A stretch of DNA of 11,973 bases from OMOG01 sp041485845. Lineage in GTDB: Bacteria > Acidobacteriota > Terriglobia > Bryobacterales > Bryobacteraceae. Each line of letters starts with the position of its first letter. The first letter of the stretch is position 1. The translations under genes were made by a program, and so were the position numbers. Shown piece by piece: positions 6,583-11,973 of the stretch. Where the stretch lies: NCBI GenBank assembly GCA_041485845.1, contig JBGPKH010000232.1, positions 1 through 11,973 on the forward strand, read 5' to 3'. The notes under the pieces are model-generated. The model was given only the letters and a program-made list of their open reading frames with translations. It ran no database searches and was not told the DNA's origin.

Positions 6583-8070
6583 ATGCGCAAACACTGGCAG
6601 GCCGCAGGCTCTTGGTTGCGGCTTCTCGCACTGCTGATGCCGCCGGCGCTCTGCGCCCAAACCCTCGGCCCCGTGCGGAATCTCGCGTCCCATGACAACC
6701 GCCTCTCCCCAGGCGCGCTGGCATCGATCAACGGACCCTTCGGCGGGCGCTCCGGAAGGGAGCCGGCAACCGTGGAGGTGGGAGGCCGGGCGGCCACCGT
6801 GATCTTTCAGGAAGGCGTCACGGCAGTGATCCAAATCCCCGTCGAGCTGGCGCCCGGTCCTACGACCCTCGTGGCGACGGCCGGTGGCACGCGGTTGACG
6901 CCGGTTACCATCACGTTGGATGCATACGCACCCGGCCTGTATGTCGAGCGCGAATACTCCCTCATCGGGGTTTTCTACCGCCCCTGGCCCTTCGTGGTGG
7001 ACTGCGCCCATTCGGTTCGCCCGACGGTTTTTCCCTATGACCTTTTTGCCAACGAGGTGGTGACCGTTTTCGCGACGGGCCTCGGGCCAACCAGTCCGTC
7101 TGTGCCTAGCGGCGCAATGGCGCCGTCCGCGCCACCCGCTGCGACCGCGGCGAAACCCACTATTTCGGTCGGGGGGCGCCCCGCCGAAGTCCTCCGGTCG
7201 GTGCTCGCGCCGGGAATGGTGGGTCTGTATCAGATCGACTTCCGGATGCCCGATGGATTGGGGCACGGCTTTCATCCGGTGGTTCTCAACATCGCGGGAA
7301 GCGCCAGCAACACCGTGCTGCTACCCGCCGGCAATACTTTCTACAACGCTGCAGCCGCCAGGCTGGGCGGGTTTCCGCTGGTCGAACAGGAGCCGACAGG
7401 GGCGCCGGAATCGATCATGACGGCCAGAGCCTGTCCCGGGATTAGCGTTCTGGCGTATACCGACGCCATCGGAGACCCGCGGAATCCGCCGACCGTACTG
7501 GCCGGCACCAAAGTGAAGGTGACCGATTCCGCCGGCGTGGAACGGCTGGCGCCTCTCCTCCTTGTCTCTCCATTCCAGGTGAACTACATCATCCCCGCTG
7601 GAACGGCGAAAGGGAGAGCGACGATCCGCATCGTCCCCACCGATTACCCTTATGACGACGGAGTGGCAGGCACGGCGATCATCGACATCCAAAGCGTCAT
7701 TCCCACTCTGTTCACCCGCGATGGCTTCGACCTGGTGAGACAGGTGCTTCGCGTGCGCAACGGCGTTGCCACGGTCGTACCCGCGGATCAGCCCATCGAC
7801 TGGGGTTCGGACTCCGACGAGCTCTACCTGGTGCTCTTCGGAAGCGGTTTCCGCTTTCGCAGTTCGCTGGCCGGCGTGCGCGTGGACCTCGGCGGCGCCA
7901 GCCTGCCCGTCGTATACGCCGGCCCGCAGGGAGAGTACTCCGGACTCGATCAGTTGAACGTCAGGCTGCCGAAATCGCTCCGCGGCTCAAATCCCGGTTA
8001 TTGGTTGGTGCTGACTGTGGATGGCAATCCACTCGGACAAGACGTGTCGCACGATTTGAAGATTCCGTAG
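6583..8070 (+). CDS. Secreted protein of four TIGR03437-type modules
   Basis: 495 residues. The N-terminus is a signal peptide (LRLLALLMPPALCAQ) with likely cleavage after LCA, about residue 25; Cys24 does not fit a lipobox. The body is built from TIGR03437-like (Solibacter C-terminal) Ig-like modules at about 29-120, 155-250, 305-385 and 412-495. The second is the most typical, with VTVFATGLGPTSP, SVGGRPAEV, and APGMVGLYQIDFRMPDG followed by SNTVLLPA. In most proteins this domain sits at the end of a long secreted protein; here it makes up nearly the whole chain. Its function is not established; an adhesive or surface-binding role is a guess. The ATG at 6583 lacks a ribosome site but is the only start that keeps the full signal peptide. 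The next gene starts 32 bp after the stop, so the two are probably co-transcribed. Confidence 0.88.
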   Translation: MRKHWQAAGSWLRLLALLMPPALCAQTLGPVRNLASHDNRLSPGALASINGPFGGRSGREPATVEVGGRAATVIFQEGVTAVIQIPVELAPGPTTLVATAGGTRLTPVTITLDAYAPGLYVEREYSLIGVFYRPWPFVVDCAHSVRPTVFPYDLFANEVVTVFATGLGPTSPSVPSGAMAPSAPPAATAAKPTISVGGRPAEVLRSVLAPGMVGLYQIDFRMPDGLGHGFHPVVLNIAGSASNTVLLPAGNTFYNAAAARLGGFPLVEQEPTGAPESIMTARACPGISVLAYTDAIGDPRNPPTVLAGTKVKVTDSAGVERLAPLLLVSPFQVNYIIPAGTAKGRATIRIVPTDYPYDDGVAGTAIIDIQSVIPTLFTRDGFDLVRQVLRVRNGVATVVPADQPIDWGSDSDELYLVLFGSGFRFRSSLAGVRVDLGGASLPVVYAGPQGEYSGLDQLNVRLPKSLRGSNPGYWLVLTVDGNPLGQDVSHDLKIP

Positions 8071-8087
8071 TCCTGCCGAACAGCCCC

Positions 8088-8093
8088 GGGAGG
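8088..8093 (+). promoter_or_regulatory. Ribosome binding site of the large propeller gene
   Basis: GGGAGG at 8088-8093 lies nine bases before the ATG at 8103. It settles the start at the signal-peptide methionine and argues against the in-frame TTG at 8001 inside the preceding gene. Confidence 0.75.
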
Positions 8094-8102
8094 CATACTT
8101 CG

Positions 8103-11100
8103 ATGCGCCTGCTCGCCTGCTCCATCTTCGCTCTCACGCTCAGCGCCGCAAGACTGCCCCAGGAGCGCTTCGCCAACCTCCCGCTGGCCATCGAGCCGGG
8201 AGCCAATGCCAGCGAGTTCGTCGCGCACGCCGCCGGACACACCCTGCGCATCACCGCCAACCAGGCATCTCTGGGCGAGCGCCGTATGAGCTTGGCCGGA
8301 GCCAATCCCGCCGCGCAGGCCATCCCCGAACAGCGGCTGCCCGGTGAAAGCCACTACCTGCTGGGCAACGATCCTCGATCCTGGCGCCGTCACGTGCCGC
8401 ACTACGCGCGCCTGCGCTACCACAACGTGTATCCGGGGATCGACGTCGTCTACTACGGCAGCGGACGCACGCTCGAATTCGATTTCGTGGTCGCGCCCGG
8501 CGCGGACCCGGGCCGCATCCGGCTCACCTTCGAAGGCGGACTACGGCGGGCCCTGGACGAACCGGTGATTTACCAGGAGACGGCCGGCCGCCGGCGAATC
8601 GTTCCGGGCCGCCTGGTGAGCCACGGCCGCAGCACCGGCTTTGCGATCGCCGGGTGGGACCACGCACGTGCATTGGTGATCGATCCCGTGATCCGCTTCA
8701 GCAAGCTGGTGGGCGGCGGCGGGATTGAGTTCAACCCCGTGATCGCCGTGGATTCCGCGGGGGCGGCGTACGTCGGCGGCTTCACCACATCGGGCAACTT
8801 CGCCACTTCCACCGCCCTGAGCTCCACGCTGCGAAGCAACACCGATGGGTTTATCGCGAAGCTCAATCCCGCGGGGACGGAACTGGTCTACGCCACCTAC
8901 CTGGGCGGAAGCAACTCCGAGACCCCCGAGGCCATCGCGGTGGATGCCACAGGTAGCGCCTGGATCGCGGGTTCCACGAACTCGCCCGACTTTCCCACGC
9001 TCAACGCACACCAGAGCGCCCTGGCCAACTCCCGCCCCGACGCGTTCAACGTCACCGATCTGTTCGTGACGCGGCTCAGCGCCGATGGTTCCGCACTGGT
9101 GTTTTCCACGTTTCTCGGTGGAAGCAGCCAGGAGTACGCTACGGCGATTGCCGTGGATGCCTCCGGGAACGCGTGTGTGGCCGGGTTCACCATGTCTTCC
9201 GACTTCCCCACCGTGCATGCATTTCAGTCGAGGTATGCGGGGGATGGCGACAGCATCGTCGCCAAGCTCAGCCCCCGCGGTGAGCTGCTGTACTCGACGT
9301 ATTTCGGCGGCGCCGGGCAGGATACGGTCAGCGCCATCGCGTTGGATGCGAGTGGCAGCGCATACCTGACGGGGATCACTTCGTCGCCGGACTTTCCCAC
9401 GCGCAACGCCCTCCAGCCCGCCAGTGGAGGATCGCAGGATGCCTTCGCCGCCAAGCTCAGCACAGACGGCTCCACCCTGATTTACTCCACGTATCTCGGC
9501 GGCGCGTTCTCGGACGCAGGCTCGGCGATCGCGGTGGATGGCTCCGGCAACGCGTACATAGCCGGATCCAACAGCATCGTTACGGTGGAGCGGCCGTTTT
9601 CGGCATTGTTCCAGAGCACCGATGGCGCCGGCCACTGGACCGCGAGCGCCGAAGGGCTGCACGGCTTCCCCCAAGCTCTGGCCGTCGATCCGCTGCATAC
9701 TTCGACCGTTTATGCCTTGGCCGATGGTGTCCTGTTCAAAACTGTGGACGGCGGCGCCAAATGGTCGTCCCTGCGAAACGCTTTCGCGGAGAACGCATTT
9801 ACTCTGAACACGTATCTTCTTTCGCTGGCCATCGACCCGGTCACCCCGTCGACGATCTACGCCGGCAGCTATTATGGGGTCCTCAAGAGCACGGACAGCG
9901 GAGTCACGTGGCAATCCTTCGAATTCGGAGGGTTCGCCGCCTACCTTCTCGTGGTGGATCCCAAGAACCCGTCGGTTCTGTATGCGGGGTCTGCCGGCGG
10001 CGCGGAACTGGACGGCGTGTTCCAGAGCACCGACGGCGGCCTGAGCTGGAAGCCCACGACGCTCACCGGCATGGGTACCGGTATCCGGAGTCTCTCGGTC
10101 GATCCGTCGGGGATCGTCTACGTGAATTCCCACGAGCAGTTGTTCAAGAGCACCGATCGAGGCGCGCACTGGGAACGCCTCGAGGGAGCCCCGGCGAATC
10201 CGTGGTTCATCCGGCCAGATCCGGCTAGTTCCGCGACGATCTATGCCGTCAGCTTTCCCACACGAGTGGAGACCAGCGGTTCAAACCGCATCCACAAGAG
10301 TACCGATGGCGGCGCAACCTGGCACGACACGAAGGCGCCGGCGAAGTCCGTCAGCGGGTTGGTCATCGATCCCAAGAGAACCGCCACGTTGTATGCCGCC
10401 ACCGAAGCCGGCATCCTGAAGACCACCGACGGAGGCGACACCTGGAGTGTCCTCGCGAGCCCCACTCCCACGCCGGGCGTTCTGGCCATCGATCCCGCCG
10501 CGGGGTCCACCTTGTACGTGAGCGCCAACCTGCGAGCCGAAGCCTGTGTCGCGAAATTGAACGCCGCGGGTTCCGCGCTGGAATTCGTGAGCTATGCCGG
10601 CGCTTCCATCCATCCCTCGCAGTACGCCTACGCGGTGGATCGGGCGGGCTTCTCCTACATGGCTGAACCGTCCGGTTTGCTGACCCGGTTCGATCCGTCC
10701 GGAACGCCGGTTTCCTCCGTGGATACCGGCCTGCCGATCACGCGCCTCGCAGTGGGGCCAAACGGCGGCGTGTACGCGGAGGGGATGGTCTTCGGGCTTC
10801 GCCGCCAGTTCGCTGACGATCCCTTGCAGCAGTATCGCGCCAGCGGAATCTTCCGCAGCGAAGACCAGGGCCGTAACTGGTCGGGCGGCGAGTCGACCGG
10901 GGATACGGATGTGTTTCGGCTGGCCGTAGGGTCCAAAGGCTCTTCGCTCCTCTTCGCCATCTCCGGAGGCACGCTGCTGCGCAGCATCGATGGTGGGCGC
11001 ACCTGGCAATCCAGCGGATTGATGCGCGCGGTGGGCTCCGTGGCGATCGATCCGGTTGACAATGCCACGGTATATGCCGGGGGAGGGGACTCCGTTTGCA

Positions 11101-11750
11101 AGAGCGAGGCTTTCGGCGCGAACTGGCGCTGCGTGGCGGTGGCCCCCGCGGTCACCTCGCTGGCCATCGACCCGCGGAACCGGTCCATCGTGTACGCCGC
11201 TACTTTCAACGGTATTTTCCAATCCCGCAACGGCGGCGAATCGTGGGCGCGCTTCACCCCGTTCGACCGAAACTCGATTCTGACGATCGATTCGCAGTCG
11301 GTGGTCTACGCCGCGACCGTCGTCACTGGTGAGCTATGGAGGTCGTCCGATAGTGTCAACTGGGTCCGGGTAAACAGCGTCCTGGGCGTCCGGGCCATGG
11401 CCACCGACGCGGTGACGGGAACCCTATACATCGCCGCTTTCGACGGTCTGCTTCGCAGCCGCGACGGTGGCTTGTCGCTGAGCAGTATCTACAGCAACGC
11501 GGCGACGTCTTTTACGGCGGCCGGGGTGGTTGCGGTTGCCGTGGACCCGCAAGCGCCATCCACGCTGTATATCGGACCGGCCAGCGGCGGTCTGTTGCGC
11601 AGCACCGACGCCGGGGCCACCTGGCAGCCCACCGGACTCGGAGTCCCGGCCATCACCGAGATCGCCGTCGATCCCACCAACTCGTCGCGCATCTTCGCCG
11701 CCACGCGCCTCAACTACGGCGACGTCTTCGTGATGAAGATCGAAGAGTGA
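8103..11750 (+). CDS. Large secreted SBBP / Asp-box multi-propeller protein
   Basis: 1215 residues from the ATG at 8103, with a short signal peptide (LLACSIFALTLSAA, cleavage about residue 16). Residues about 80-195 match the N-terminal domain usual in SBBP proteins (WRRHVPHYARLRYHNVYPGID). SBBP-type units follow, with FVAKLxxxG, YSTYLGG and AIAVDxSGNAYIAG signatures starting near 197, 250, 321, 385 and 448. At about 491-811 comes an array of seven Asp-box motifs (S/T-x-D-x-G-x-x-W at 505, 547, 596, 642, 683, 733, 774). SBBP-like sequence returns at about 814-894, and a second array of seven, partly worn, motifs runs from 919 to 1174 (starts 919, 961, 1001, 1041, 1081, 1119, 1167). The end, GDVFVMKIEE, again resembles an SBBP strand. 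There is no TM, sorting signal or catalytic motif. It is probably exported; its role (binding, adhesion, scaffold) is unknown. Confidence 0.9.
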   Translation: MRLLACSIFALTLSAARLPQERFANLPLAIEPGANASEFVAHAAGHTLRITANQASLGERRMSLAGANPAAQAIPEQRLPGESHYLLGNDPRSWRRHVPHYARLRYHNVYPGIDVVYYGSGRTLEFDFVVAPGADPGRIRLTFEGGLRRALDEPVIYQETAGRRRIVPGRLVSHGRSTGFAIAGWDHARALVIDPVIRFSKLVGGGGIEFNPVIAVDSAGAAYVGGFTTSGNFATSTALSSTLRSNTDGFIAKLNPAGTELVYATYLGGSNSETPEAIAVDATGSAWIAGSTNSPDFPTLNAHQSALANSRPDAFNVTDLFVTRLSADGSALVFSTFLGGSSQEYATAIAVDASGNACVAGFTMSSDFPTVHAFQSRYAGDGDSIVAKLSPRGELLYSTYFGGAGQDTVSAIALDASGSAYLTGITSSPDFPTRNALQPASGGSQDAFAAKLSTDGSTLIYSTYLGGAFSDAGSAIAVDGSGNAYIAGSNSIVTVERPFSALFQSTDGAGHWTASAEGLHGFPQALAVDPLHTSTVYALADGVLFKTVDGGAKWSSLRNAFAENAFTLNTYLLSLAIDPVTPSTIYAGSYYGVLKSTDSGVTWQSFEFGGFAAYLLVVDPKNPSVLYAGSAGGAELDGVFQSTDGGLSWKPTTLTGMGTGIRSLSVDPSGIVYVNSHEQLFKSTDRGAHWERLEGAPANPWFIRPDPASSATIYAVSFPTRVETSGSNRIHKSTDGGATWHDTKAPAKSVSGLVIDPKRTATLYAATEAGILKTTDGGDTWSVLASPTPTPGVLAIDPAAGSTLYVSANLRAEACVAKLNAAGSALEFVSYAGASIHPSQYAYAVDRAGFSYMAEPSGLLTRFDPSGTPVSSVDTGLPITRLAVGPNGGVYAEGMVFGLRRQFADDPLQQYRASGIFRSEDQGRNWSGGESTGDTDVFRLAVGSKGSSLLFAISGGTLLRSIDGGRTWQSSGLMRAVGSVAIDPVDNATVYAGGGDSVCKSEAFGANWRCVAVAPAVTSLAIDPRNRSIVYAATFNGIFQSRNGGESWARFTPFDRNSILTIDSQSVVYAATVVTGELWRSSDSVNWVRVNSVLGVRAMATDAVTGTLYIAAFDGLLRSRDGGLSLSSIYSNAATSFTAAGVVAVAVDPQAPSTLYIGPASGGLLRSTDAGATWQPTGLGVPAITEIAVDPTNSSRIFAATRLNYGDVFVMKIEE

Positions 11751-11753
11751 AGC

Positions 11754-11973
11754 TCACGCCAGATCGAACTTTTCCAGGTGCAACTGCGCATCGCTCTTTA
11801 CGATCACCGTCCGCCCCAGAATCTCCTCCAGCTCCTGCAGGTACGAATTCTGGTTCGACTTCAGCAGCTTCGCCACGTCCGGCGCCACGCGCAGCATGAC
11901 GTCCTTGCCCTCCACTGCCTTGGCGATCTTGTTGGCCTCCTGCAAAATCTCGCCCACCACCGTCTGCGCGCTC
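11754..11973 (-). CDS. rng: Ribonuclease G, C-terminal end (partial, 5' part outside window)
   Basis: The minus-strand frame is open from the window edge to a TGA at 11756-11754 and gives about 72 residues. SAQTVVGEILQEANKI, followed by VAPDVAKLLKSN, LQELEEILGRTV and the end HLEKFDLA, is the typical tail of Rne/Rng-family ribonucleases of the RNase G type, after the zinc-link region. RNase G is a cytoplasmic endoribonuclease that matures the 5' end of 16S rRNA and starts decay of some mRNAs; the S1 and catalytic regions lie beyond the window. The protein ends without the long unstructured scaffold arm of E. coli RNase E. It converges on the propeller gene with only 3 bp between stop codons, and is a housekeeping neighbour rather than part of the signalling cluster. 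Confidence 0.87.
   Translation of the reverse strand, partial: SAQTVVGEILQEANKIAKAVEGKDVMLRVAPDVAKLLKSNQNSYLQELEEILGRTVIVKSDAQLHLEKFDLA

Noticed and set aside
8001..8102. TTG start extending the propeller protein by 34 residues
   Set aside because: It lies inside the preceding gene, masks the signal peptide, and the ATG at 8103 has a strong GGGAGG.
8541..10169. Long minus-strand ORF (542 codons) opposite the propeller gene
   Set aside because: Mirror of the repetitive, GC-rich SBBP/Asp-box coding sequence; the apparent repeats in it only reflect the real gene.

Overview
The window looks like a piece of an Acidobacteriota chromosome, most likely from the Bryobacterales/Solibacter group. This is inferred from high GC, strong third-position GC, and protein families that are greatly expanded there: the TIGR03437 domain first described from Solibacter usitatus, SBBP-repeat secreted proteins, Reg_prop sensor kinases, and HTH-TM-PD40 'TolB-like' membrane regulators. 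No mobile element, tRNA, rRNA or CRISPR array is visible.

Layout: 1-99 is the proline-rich tail of an unknown plus-strand gene, with a perfect inverted repeat in its last codons. 100-327 holds nothing convincing. 328-721 is a small unrecognised plus-strand gene that reads through only if one T in a TTTT run (556-559) is skipped. On the minus strand, 764-3598 encodes a secreted/membrane two-component sensor kinase (Reg_prop propellers, Y_Y_Y, one TM, HisKA_3, HATPase). 3815-4261 encodes a stand-alone receiver domain behind a good promoter. 4416-6458 encodes a membrane regulator with an N-terminal HTH, one TM and an extracytoplasmic PD40 propeller. A 124-bp divergent intergenic region with hairpins and a possible leaderless promoter separates this from a plus-strand pair: a four-module TIGR03437 secreted protein (6583-8070) and, 32 bp later, a 1215-residue secreted propeller protein (8103-11750). 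The window closes with the C-terminus of RNase G on the minus strand (11754-11973).

How they may work together (inference): three of the large gene products carry extracytoplasmic beta-propellers, two of them tied to signalling across the membrane, and two secreted proteins are divergently transcribed from one of these regulators. A surface-sensing unit controlling a secreted propeller/adhesin-like pair is plausible but not shown by sequence alone.

The most striking object is the 1215-residue protein. Its motif order suggests a seven-unit SBBP propeller into which two complete seven-motif Asp-box (BNR/sortilin-like) propellers have been inserted at the equivalent loop, with the last few residues of the protein returning to the SBBP pattern.
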